This document shows, one piece after another, positions 54,438-61,876 of a DNA stretch of 64,000 nt. This DNA is from JAFGOM01 sp964605795 (GTDB taxonomy: Archaea > Halobacteriota > Methanomicrobia > Methanomicrobiales > Methanospirillaceae). The notes under the pieces were generated by a model, which was not told the origin of the DNA, ran no database searches, and saw nothing but the letters and a program-made list of their open reading frames with translations. The stretch spans positions 4,369 to 68,368 of the forward strand of contig CAZSDZ010000009.1 in assembly GCA_964605795.1 (NCBI GenBank). Direction: 5' to 3'. Every line of letters begins with the position of its first letter. The first letter of the stretch is position 1. Both the position numbers and the translations under genes were made by a program.

Positions 54438-54818
54438 TCAGTCCTTGGTTACCAGATCGGAAAAGATCTGCTCTCCCATCACTCTCGCACTCTCCCGGGG
54501 ATACCTATCCCGCATGATGGTCAGGATCCGATCGGTACCTGTGGCAGTAGTTAGGATACCAATACGTTCTGCACGCGTAACGAGTTCCTGTTCTTCCATC
54601 ATCGCAAAATAGGGCAGGATATAATAATGGGGCACATCAAGGAATTCTGCCAGGCGTCTTGTCGTAGGAAACCGGATACGAATGCCTTCTCCTGAAAAGG
54701 TAATGGTTACTGCATTATCTTCGAAGAGAAATATCTGCACTGCAGATTCAAAAAGTCCCTCGATAGAGAGAGATGGCATACTCCTTACGTATACCATCCT
54801 ATCGAGATAAGCATTCAC
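54438..54818 (-). CDS. Uncharacterised protein, possible small regulator
   Basis: The protein has 126 residues and no recognised family. It has an N-terminal beta-rich part (VQIFLFEDNAVTITFSGEGIRIRFP) and a C-terminal helical part (TRRLAEFLDVPHYYILPYFAMMEEQELVTRAERIGILT) reminiscent of a winged-helix layout. It follows the 67-residue gene by 15 nt; both diverge from the Mo-storage homolog. The start is uncertain (M8 at 54797 is also possible). Confidence 0.55.
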   Translation of the reverse strand: MNAYLDRMVYVRSMPSLSIEGLFESAVQIFLFEDNAVTITFSGEGIRIRFPTTRRLAEFLDVPHYYILPYFAMMEEQELVTRAERIGILTTATGTDRILTIMRDRYPRESARVMGEQIFSDLVTKD

Positions 54819-54833
54819 AAAAAGTGTAGTGAA

Positions 54834-55037
54834 TTAGTGTCTCTTCTTCTCGTCATCAGGGACCGGTTGGAGCCAGATTATCTCTGCGCCGATATCCTGT
54901 GCAATCAGCTCAAGTTCCCTCTTACGAAAGTGCGTTGCAATGACCTGTATCTCTCCACCGGTTATCGCAACAATCCGGTATTTCGGCTGTCTGACCCCAT
55001 CACCAACCTTCTGCCGCTCGCGTACATAGATCTTCAT
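54834..55037 (-). CDS. Uncharacterised 67-residue protein
   Basis: The ATG at 55037 is chosen because a perfect GGAGGG ribosome site lies 7 nt upstream; the longer frame to 55142 would cross the divergent promoter. The protein is basic, beta-alpha-beta-like (MKIYVRERQKVGDG...YRIVAITGG-EIQVIATHFRKRELELIAQDIGAEIIWL). Family unknown. Divergent from the Mo-storage homolog with a shared control region. Confidence 0.6.
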   Translation of the reverse strand: MKIYVRERQKVGDGVRQPKYRIVAITGGEIQVIATHFRKRELELIAQDIGAEIIWLQPVPDDEKKRH

Positions 55038-55057
55038 GATGTATCCCTCCTTTTTCT

Positions 55058-55084
55058 TTGGTATGCCAGTTGTTATACCAACTG
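55058..55084. promoter_or_regulatory. Nested inverted repeats in the divergent promoter
   Basis: TTGGTAT/ATACCAA (55058-55064 and 55075-55081) and CAGTTG/CAACTG (55067-55072 and 55079-55084) interlock in the 97 bp between the two divergent start codons. It is a strong operator candidate that could serve both genes. Confidence 0.5.
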
Positions 55085-55134
55085 ATATAGTACAGTTATT
55101 TCGTGGCCTATCTATAAATATGCAAGGGAAGATT

Positions 55135-55947
55135 ATGCACAAACGTTTTTTGTTAAAGAGCTACCTGCAGGATGAGACCCTGGTGCGAGAGGGATTATTT
55201 GACGCATATAAGGACAGGCCGCTTCTGCGGATACTCCCGAATTTACATGTTATAAAGATCGGAGGACATGGAATCATCGATTATGGCAGGGATGTAGTCC
55301 TTCCCCTGGTAGAGGAGATTGGTTCACTCTCGCAGAAGAACCAGATGCTTCTTGTTACCGGGGGAGGAGTCAGGGTCAGGCATATCCTTGATATCGGACT
55401 TAACCTTGGTATGCCCACCGGAGTCCTTGCCGAGCTCTGCGGTAAAATATCAGAGCAGAATGCAATCATGCTTGCGACACTCATGTCACCGTACCGGGCA
55501 GTGAGAATCCACACCGGAGATCTCCTTGAGATCCCGACATTCCTCGGGATGGGTGCGCTCCCGGTCATTCACGGAACACCCCCCTACGGCCTTTATGAAC
55601 AACCATCTGAAAAAACCCTGGGAGGGATCCCGGCCCACCGAACCGATACCGGCGCATTTCTTGCAGCAGAAGTGCTTGGAGCAAAGAGTTGTATCCTTGT
55701 CAAAAACGTCGACGGACTGTATACCCGTCACCCCAGGTATCCGGATGCGGAACTGATCCCAGAGATCACTGCAGGAGAACTGTTAGAGATGAAGATGGAT
55801 GACCTCGTCCTTGAACGGAAAGTAATTGAACTTCTGCCAGAGTCCCGTTCAGTACGGGAGGTTCGGATCGTAAACGGTCACAAACCAGGAATGGTTACCC
55901 GTGCTGTTGCCGGCGAGAACGTTGGTACCATCATCAGGGCTGATTAG
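55135..55947 (+). CDS. Molybdenum-storage-protein (MosA/MosB) homolog
   Basis: The protein has 270 residues from ATG 55135 (AAGGGA just upstream). It belongs to the amino-acid-kinase fold and follows the Azotobacter MoSto subunits along its length: ILPNLHVIKIGGHGIIDYGR, LLVTGGGVRVRH, PTGVLAELCGKISEQNA, GTPPYGLY, PAHRTDTGAFLAAEVLGA, VKNVDGLYT and VVNGHKPG-x-x-TRAVAGE-x-VGTII. Bacterial MoSto packs polyoxomolybdate or -tungstate clusters using ATP. Here it would store Mo or W for Fwd and Fdh. Only one subunit gene is present, so it may form a homo-oligomer. Uridylate kinase is the usual automatic name but fits less well. Confidence 0.8.
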   Translation: MHKRFLLKSYLQDETLVREGLFDAYKDRPLLRILPNLHVIKIGGHGIIDYGRDVVLPLVEEIGSLSQKNQMLLVTGGGVRVRHILDIGLNLGMPTGVLAELCGKISEQNAIMLATLMSPYRAVRIHTGDLLEIPTFLGMGALPVIHGTPPYGLYEQPSEKTLGGIPAHRTDTGAFLAAEVLGAKSCILVKNVDGLYTRHPRYPDAELIPEITAGELLEMKMDDLVLERKVIELLPESRSVREVRIVNGHKPGMVTRAVAGENVGTIIRAD

Positions 55948-56215
55948 TACATCCTATCCCGTTTGAACGAAAGATGCCATCCTCTGAAATATCAGGTGAC
56001 AGTATCAGCGGATCCCGGGCGTATCTTCCCGTATTGTGAGAATTGAATCAGAACGAAAAAACCCTTGCATTAAGAAACCATAGGTTTTCCTGCCTGATAC
56101 CTGCACCCATGACAGTCAGATTCATGTGCCATAATCCCGCGCATGACATCTGCCAGATAGGGACGGATTTTGTATACACGCATCTTCATACATCAAAAAA
56201 CCTAAATCCTAGGGT

Positions 56216-56500
56216 ATGGATCCTCTCCTGTATACCGGGTACGTCGGTGGCATCTGTACGACACTTGCATTCCTGCCGCAGGTTATGAAAACCTGGAAGA
56301 GCAGAACAGCCCATGACATCTCATGGGGGCTGCTTTTTTTACTCCTTGTCGGTGTATCTCTCTGGGTTATGTATGGAATCGTGGATACGGATCCTCCCCT
56401 TATTGCCGCTAATACGGTCACCGGATCACTTATCGCCGCTCTTGTTGGTATGAAATGGTGGTTTGCACATACCAGCACCGGAAGAGACGGTACTGATTAA
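56216..56500 (+). CDS. SemiSWEET-family small transporter
   Basis: This 94-residue protein has three membrane helices and the PQ-loop motif (LAFLPQVMKTWKSRTAHDISWG). SemiSWEETs dimerise and carry sugars in bacteria; the archaeal substrate is unknown. It ends 2 nt from the end of the convergent MOT1 gene. Confidence 0.85.
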   Translation: MDPLLYTGYVGGICTTLAFLPQVMKTWKSRTAHDISWGLLFLLLVGVSLWVMYGIVDTDPPLIAANTVTGSLIAALVGMKWWFAHTSTGRDGTD

Positions 56501-56502
56501 TA

Positions 56503-57636
56503 TCACCTATTTTTCAACCGGTACTGCATGAATGCAGAGAAGATAAGACCAGAACAGAATGCAACCGTCAGACCCAGCGGAATGGCGAGAACTGCCATCA
56601 TTCCCGTTGTCAGTCGATCTGTTGTCCTGACTCCGTAGACAGCCAGTTGATACGCAACAACACACAGGAGTACCCCAAACATTCCCTGTGGGAGAGCACT
56701 GATGATATCCGGGAGAGTACAGATGATTGCAAGCACAAAGAGGAGGATTCCTCCAAAGACAAGCGAGAGCCCTCCCCGTGCACCAAACCGGTAATGGGCG
56801 GCAAGACCACCGGCACCATGACACATCGGAAATCCACCGAAGAGGGAGGATGTGATACTCATTATACCAACCGTTCTGCAGAGACGGTCAGGAGAAATTG
56901 TTTTTTTATACAGATCGGTTACGAGAAGGGAGGTAGCAAGAACCGCATTTGTGAGGGTGAGCGGGATCTGGGATGGAACGAGAATAACTGAGGCTTTCAG
57001 AAAATCCTCAACAGAAGGGATAACCAGGACCGGCAGGGGGAGAATGCGAATATCCGGGATGGAAGGAAATCCTGCCTGAATGCCTGCAGCAAGAAATCCT
57101 GCACAAATAATGCATATTGCTGAGAGATCCGGAATGGCATGGTACCGTCTGATAAAAAATAGTACGCTGATAATACCTACTGAAATTATCGTAAACCAGA
57201 GATCTTGGAGGATGAAATCAAAGAATGCACTTTTCACAAAGATAAAGGCCAGACCCAGCTGAACTCCTCTGATAACCGGCTGCGGAATTATCTTCTCGAT
57301 CTTCTCCATGCAACCAAGCATCCCGATTGCAAGACAGATGATTCCAACAAGGATTCCTGATGCTGCAACCAGGTTTGCCGAGAGGTGCCCGGCGATAGCT
57401 ATCGCGCCTACCGCTTTTAAGGGTTCTACCGGGACAGGGATTCGGTACCAGAAACCAGAGATCCCATAAAAGACAGCAGCCCAGACCAGCATAAGAGAGA
57501 TACTCATCCCGCATGTAATCGAGACCGCAAATAACAGGGGAAGAACTGTTCCAAAATTCCCTCCACTACCGGCAAGTTCCCGAACGATGTACGGGAACCG
57601 GGATGTGAGCGTATCAGGCAGCATGGGAACATTCAT
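56503..57636 (-). CDS. MOT1-type molybdate/sulfate-family transporter
   Basis: This 377-residue protein has ~10 hydrophobic helices. The first-half motif PVPVEPLKAVGAIAIAG and second-half FGGFPMCHGAGGLAAHYRFGARGG correspond to the two MOT1 signature repeats, so high-affinity molybdate (perhaps tungstate) uptake is likely. The start at 57636 (or M at 57624) lies inside the end of the ABC ATPase gene, so it is the fourth gene of the tup operon. Confidence 0.82.
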   Translation of the reverse strand: MNVPMLPDTLTSRFPYIVRELAGSGGNFGTVLPLLFAVSITCGMSISLMLVWAAVFYGISGFWYRIPVPVEPLKAVGAIAIAGHLSANLVAASGILVGIICLAIGMLGCMEKIEKIIPQPVIRGVQLGLAFIFVKSAFFDFILQDLWFTIISVGIISVLFFIRRYHAIPDLSAICIICAGFLAAGIQAGFPSIPDIRILPLPVLVIPSVEDFLKASVILVPSQIPLTLTNAVLATSLLVTDLYKKTISPDRLCRTVGIMSITSSLFGGFPMCHGAGGLAAHYRFGARGGLSLVFGGILLFVLAIICTLPDIISALPQGMFGVLLCVVAYQLAVYGVRTTDRLTTGMMAVLAIPLGLTVAFCSGLIFSAFMQYRLKNR

Positions 57637-58705
57637 CCGGAATACAGTGAACTGATGATGCTTTAAAGGATACCGTTACCGGGATGCCGGGTGCAAGAAG
57701 AAGATCCTGCATGGACTGCCAGGTGACCTGCACCGACAACCTGAATTTTCCATGGTGTATTCGTATTGTACTGATCATCCCAAAGGGCTGAACCGATTCA
57801 ATGACTCCGGTAATAACATTGCGTGCACTTGTCTCTGCATCGGGTCCACGGTGAAGTGTTATCTCTTCTGGTCGTATCGCAATGGTTACCGGCGTTTGTG
57901 ACGGCATCTCACCGAGTGCATATACCAGTACTCCATCGGTTTGTATTACCGCCATACCGTCTTTATTCCTGATAACTGTCCCGGTAAGAATATTGCCAAT
58001 CCCGATAAATTGTGCGACAGCTCCGGAACAGGGACGGGAGAAGAGATCTAATACGGTTCCTGACTGGATAAACCGGCCTTCCATCATCACGGCCACCCTT
58101 TCTGCGAGCCGTTGGCCCTGGAAAAGATCATGGGTTGCCATGATGACCGTTGTATTACACTCCCGGTTATAGCGGCGGATGAGGTTCTCAATCACCTCAG
58201 TAGAGATGGGATCAAGATTTGCTGTCGGTTCATCGAGGATGAGAATCTGAGGATCGGTGATAAGTGCCCGTGCCAGAGCCACCCGTTGTTTCTCACCACC
58301 AGAAAGGGTAGACGCGTTCCGGTTCTCAAACCCGGACAGTCCAATCTCCCCGATTTTCTGCATAACCCTTTCATCTATCTCTTTTTTGGAGTAATGCCGA
58401 TACCGGAGACCTAATGCGATATTGTTAAAGACCGAGTCATGAAATGCAATGGTGTCCTGAAAAACCATTCCCATCTTCCTTCTTACCTGATTCCGGTCTT
58501 GTGTCTCGTGGATAGAAACGCCGTCGAGGAAAATCCTCCCCAGAGAAGGGGTCTCTAAAAGATTGAGTATCCGTAAGAGTGTCGTCTTCCCCTGGCCCGA
58601 AGGTCCGATAATGGCAAATATCTCTCCTGTTTTTATCGTCTCAGAAACCCCGGAGAGGATATCCTTCCCATCAAATGACTTCCTGATGTTGTCTATCTGT
58701 ATCAT
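57614..58705 (-). CDS. tupC: Tungstate/molybdate ABC transporter ATP-binding protein
   Basis: The protein has 363 residues from ATG 58705, which has GGTGA 5 nt upstream; a GTG at 58714 is the alternative. Walker A GPSGQGKTT, Q-loop VFQD, signature LSGGEKQ, Walker B ILILDEP and switch His in ATHD are intact. A C-terminal TOBE domain (~235-360), known to bind oxyanions in ModC-type ATPases, may sense W or Mo. It overlaps mot1 downstream. Confidence 0.88.
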   Translation of the reverse strand: MIQIDNIRKSFDGKDILSGVSETIKTGEIFAIIGPSGQGKTTLLRILNLLETPSLGRIFLDGVSIHETQDRNQVRRKMGMVFQDTIAFHDSVFNNIALGLRYRHYSKKEIDERVMQKIGEIGLSGFENRNASTLSGGEKQRVALARALITDPQILILDEPTANLDPISTEVIENLIRRYNRECNTTVIMATHDLFQGQRLAERVAVMMEGRFIQSGTVLDLFSRPCSGAVAQFIGIGNILTGTVIRNKDGMAVIQTDGVLVYALGEMPSQTPVTIAIRPEEITLHRGPDAETSARNVITGVIESVQPFGMISTIRIHHGKFRLSVQVTWQSMQDLLLAPGIPVTVSFKASSVHCIPDECSHAA

Positions 58706-58710
58706 GACCT

Positions 58711-59397
58711 TCACCGGTTCTGAACAAAGCCGAGCAGTAGGTTAATTACCAGTGCGATAACGAGGAGGATGATCCCCAACGCCAGGGAGAGACTGAAATT
58801 GCCCATGGAGGTCTGGAGTGAGATCGCGGTTGTAAGAACCCGGGTATGGCCCTTGATATTTCCTCCTATCATGATAGCGGTTCCAACTTCTGATATTGCC
58901 CGTGAAAATCCCACGATCAACGCTGCCATGATGGCAAACCGTGCTTCCCGTACATGGCTGCGCAGAAACTGGAGAGGAGAGGCACCTAAGGATCGGATCG
59001 TATCGGTGATGCCGGGATTAACTGACTGAAGAGCAGTGATGACGAGGCCTGTCATGATAGGGATTATCAGCACGGCCTGGCCAAATATCATCCCGTTTGG
59101 AGTGAACATCCAGCCAAGGTACCCGAGGGGTCCGGAGCGGGAGAGTATCATGAAACAGAGGAGACCGACAACGACGGTAGGGAGTGCATAGAGTGTCTGA
59201 ATGACACTAATCACGGTTCTTTTCCCTGGGAAGTCCCGGAAGGCAATTACTGCCCCGATTGGCAGCGCAATTGCTGCACTGATAAGCGTTGATGAGCATG
59301 TTATCGCTAACGTCCTGACCGTGATGTCGATAACCTCAGGATCTGCCGCCATTACCAGTCCAAACGCAATACCGATACCGGTGATCAGATCATTCAT
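58711..59397 (-). CDS. tupB: Tungstate ABC transporter permease
   Basis: This 228-residue permease has five to six helices and the EAA-type loop (SLGASPLQFLRSHVREARFAIMAALIVGFSRAISEVGTAIMIGGNIKG), typical of TupB. It lies between tupA and tupC with short gaps. Confidence 0.9.
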   Translation of the reverse strand: MNDLITGIGIAFGLVMAADPEVIDITVRTLAITCSSTLISAAIALPIGAVIAFRDFPGKRTVISVIQTLYALPTVVVGLLCFMILSRSGPLGYLGWMFTPNGMIFGQAVLIIPIMTGLVITALQSVNPGITDTIRSLGASPLQFLRSHVREARFAIMAALIVGFSRAISEVGTAIMIGGNIKGHTRVLTTAISLQTSMGNFSLSLALGIILLVIALVINLLLGFVQNR

Positions 59398-59432
59398 AAG
59401 AACGAATGGTATGATGAAAAAAGAAGAGGAGG

Positions 59433-60350
59433 TTATACAACCGGGGTGGTAGTCTCTTCAACCAGCACACCGATCTTTTCTTCATTTCCTAACGCAGGGC
59501 TGAAGTAGGCTGTTCCTTTCTCCAGGGTGCCGTAGGTTCCGATGATATCCTGTACTTCAGGGCTTATCATGAAGTTCTCCCATTTCTTTGCCATCTCCGT
59601 GTTCACGTCCGGACAGAGATCAGGGTTAATCCGCATGACTGCGTAGATATTGAGGAACCGATCATCATTCTCAACAAGCGGGATTAAGGTTAATTCACTC
59701 TCGTAGGCTCCCCAGGTCGAAGAGTCAGAGAGAGAATATGCCTGCAGTTCTTCAGCCATGGTGAGCGTCTGGCCCATGCCTGCTCCTGCTTCCCGGTACC
59801 AGGGCGATGAATTAATTACTGCATAATCATACCCCCCTCCTTTCCAGAGGAGTTTTTCACGGGAGTGGGTTCCGGAATTGTCACCACGGGAGACGAAGAT
59901 AACCGCTTCATCAGTCTCTCCCGCTGTACTTATCGCACGAAAGGCTTCAGTTGCATTCAGACCGGAAATTTGTGCAGGATCGCTCCCGGGTCCGACCAGC
60001 AGGAAGTAGTTGTACCCAAAGATACGCCGGTCAAGACCGTATCCCTCATCAATAAACTTGTCTTCTGCAACCCGGTCGTGCACCATGATGATATCGACAT
60101 CACAGTTCCGGCCGTACTCAATAGCCTGTCCGGTTCCGACCGCGACCCACTGGACATCTATTTCGTTCTCAGCCTCAAACATCTCTGACAGGACGTCTAA
60201 GAGTCCGGTCGCATCAAGGCTCGTGGTGGTTCCGATGAGGAGGCGGTCTGCACTGTGTTCCGGGAGTGCCTCTGCAGCCAGTACCGGGCCGCAAATAAGC
60301 ACTGCTCCAAGAATTAGGGCAATCAAAAAAGTCAGTTTCTTACCTGTCAT
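59433..60350 (-). CDS. tupA: Tungstate-binding protein
   Basis: This 305-residue exported binding protein has a signal peptide to ~25 (VLAAEA). The oxyanion-binding TTTS motif is in LIGTTTSLDATGLLD, and family blocks EYGRNCDVDIIMVHD and FVSRGDNSGTHSREKLLW follow. TupA proteins prefer tungstate strongly over molybdate. First gene of tupA-tupB-tupC-mot1. Confidence 0.92.
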   Translation of the reverse strand: MTGKKLTFLIALILGAVLICGPVLAAEALPEHSADRLLIGTTTSLDATGLLDVLSEMFEAENEIDVQWVAVGTGQAIEYGRNCDVDIIMVHDRVAEDKFIDEGYGLDRRIFGYNYFLLVGPGSDPAQISGLNATEAFRAISTAGETDEAVIFVSRGDNSGTHSREKLLWKGGGYDYAVINSSPWYREAGAGMGQTLTMAEELQAYSLSDSSTWGAYESELTLIPLVENDDRFLNIYAVMRINPDLCPDVNTEMAKKWENFMISPEVQDIIGTYGTLEKGTAYFSPALGNEEKIGVLVEETTTPVV

Positions 60351-60373
60351 TCACTATCTTTTCAGCATGTGGA

Positions 60374-60386
60374 CATATATATTTTA
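60374..60386 (-). promoter_or_regulatory. TATA box of the tup operon
   Basis: The minus strand reads AAAATATATATG, 24-36 nt upstream of the tupA ATG, so the transcript is nearly leaderless. Confidence 0.5.
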
Positions 60387-60775
60387 GTTATTTTCGGGGA
60401 AATGGTAAATGGAAATAATAAACAGGTGATATATCACCTGTTATTCTTGTGATATATCAATTGGTTGAGAATAGGGTTTTACGATACTCACTCCGGTATG
60501 GAGAGATACGCACCTCTCGCGTGAGGAAGCATAGGAACATTGTCCTGGCCATTTGAAATTACCCGATGGAATGATTACAGAGAAACAGTATGTATCATAT
60601 TGAATGAAACACTAGCGTCCTTATAAGGAGTGAGGAAAAAAACCTGACAGTTCGCCGGGTATGTTTTTTTTCTCTCCTATGAGGAACAACCGTCCCGGGG
60701 TTTGGTCCTTCCTTTTTGAAAAATGAGAACAGGGGATGGAACCGTATTCGGGAACCGTTCATGATGCGGTAATTC
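60387..60775. other. Intergenic region between tupA and the TPR gene
   Basis: Apart from the palindrome there is no gene. An A-run on the plus strand (60636-60642) is a T-run terminator candidate for the TPR gene, which is read on the minus strand. The overlapping small minus-strand frame at 60595-60879 has no family likeness. Confidence 0.45.
60421..60459. promoter_or_regulatory. Perfect 22-bp palindrome and extra half, upstream of tupA
   Basis: 60421-60442 is a perfect palindrome: arm AACAGGTGATA followed by its exact reverse complement. Its core TGATATATCA (60427-60436) recurs at 60450-60459, 23 bp or two helical turns away. It lies 71-110 bp upstream of tupA and ~36 bp upstream of the TATA box, a place for an activator or upstream repressor. 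A Mo/W-responsive regulator is the natural guess. Confidence 0.65.
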
Positions 60776-61849
60776 CTATCCTGCAGCGTGTGCAAAAGCT
60801 TCCCCGGCTTCTGCCCCCCTTCCTGCTTTCTGCAATGCGGTTCCCAGTTTCTCATAGACAGCAGGAAGTGAAAGACCATTTTCTATGGCCTTCTGGTATG
60901 CTTTGGCAGCAGAATCGGCATTATCGAGTGCCTGATAGACATCTCCACGTGTCAACCAGCTGACCGGATCGTTCGCATTTATTTCAAGTGCTTTTGCAAG
61001 AGTGTCCTGTGCTTCCTTGTATCTCTCAAGATGGAAAAGAGCAATTCCTTTACCAGAAAGGGCAGATGATGAATCCGGGTCATTACTAAGGACTTTTTCA
61101 TATGCCGAGACTGCGAGTTCATACTCTTTTAGGGCCAGGAGCGCCTCTGCCTTTCCAAAGAGAAGATTCGTGTCATCAGGAGTTTTTGCAAGGGCCTCTT
61201 CATAGGTATCATAAGCTTCCTGGAATTGACCGGAAAGGGTCTGGGCCTGGGCCTTGTTATACAAGAGCAGGGTATTATCAGGCGAGAAAACAAGAGCCTT
61301 ATCAAAGACTGTTATGGCTTTATCCGGCTCTCCTGTTGCAGTGAGTGCCATCCCGTACATCACCGCGATTGCGGTCTTTTCAGGCAGGAGTTCTGCAGCA
61401 GCCTGTAATGCCTCTAATCCCTCAGCGGTTTTTCCCAAGTCAAGATAGAGTTTTCCTGCGGCATACCAGATCTCACCATCGGTGCCGCGGTACTCAAGGT
61501 ACGAAAGGAATGAGGATAACGCCTCTTCTTTCATCCCTTTTTCTGAGTATATCACACCAAGAGCCTTGTATGCCGGGTAAAAGGTCTGGTCTGTCTCGAT
61601 CACCTCTTGCAATACCTGCACTGCATTGTCACGGTCACCGTTCCCGTAGAGGGCGACTGCATTTTCGTACCTGGCTGATACATTCTGTGAAGACCCAAAA
61701 GATTCTGATCCTATACAGGGAGAGATACAAACAGTAAGGAGAAGAATACCAAGTACCAGAACCACCTTTACGCTGCAGTATCCTGCGGCATCATGATTGA
61801 CCGGTTTTTTATCGATCTTGTTTTTTGTAACACTCGTTTTTATTTTCAT
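60776..61849 (-). CDS. Membrane-anchored or secreted TPR-repeat protein
   Basis: The protein has 357 residues. A hydrophobic segment (~28-46) after a basic N-terminus is a signal or anchor. About eight tetratricopeptide units fill the rest (for example YEKVLSNDPDSSSALSGKGIALFHLERYKEA). TPRs mediate protein contacts. It follows the clostripain-like protease gene by 27 bp on the same strand, so it may assist or hold that protease. Exact role unknown. Confidence 0.8.
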   Translation of the reverse strand: MKIKTSVTKNKIDKKPVNHDAAGYCSVKVVLVLGILLLTVCISPCIGSESFGSSQNVSARYENAVALYGNGDRDNAVQVLQEVIETDQTFYPAYKALGVIYSEKGMKEEALSSFLSYLEYRGTDGEIWYAAGKLYLDLGKTAEGLEALQAAAELLPEKTAIAVMYGMALTATGEPDKAITVFDKALVFSPDNTLLLYNKAQAQTLSGQFQEAYDTYEEALAKTPDDTNLLFGKAEALLALKEYELAVSAYEKVLSNDPDSSSALSGKGIALFHLERYKEAQDTLAKALEINANDPVSWLTRGDVYQALDNADSAAKAYQKAIENGLSLPAVYEKLGTALQKAGRGAEAGEAFAHAAG

Positions 61850-61876
61850 CGTATATTACCTTCAAAAAAGTTATTC

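Noticed and set aside
56043..56288. Open frame of 81 codons upstream of and overlapping the SemiSWEET gene
   Set aside because: It overlaps the recognised gene in another frame, and its sequence resembles no protein.
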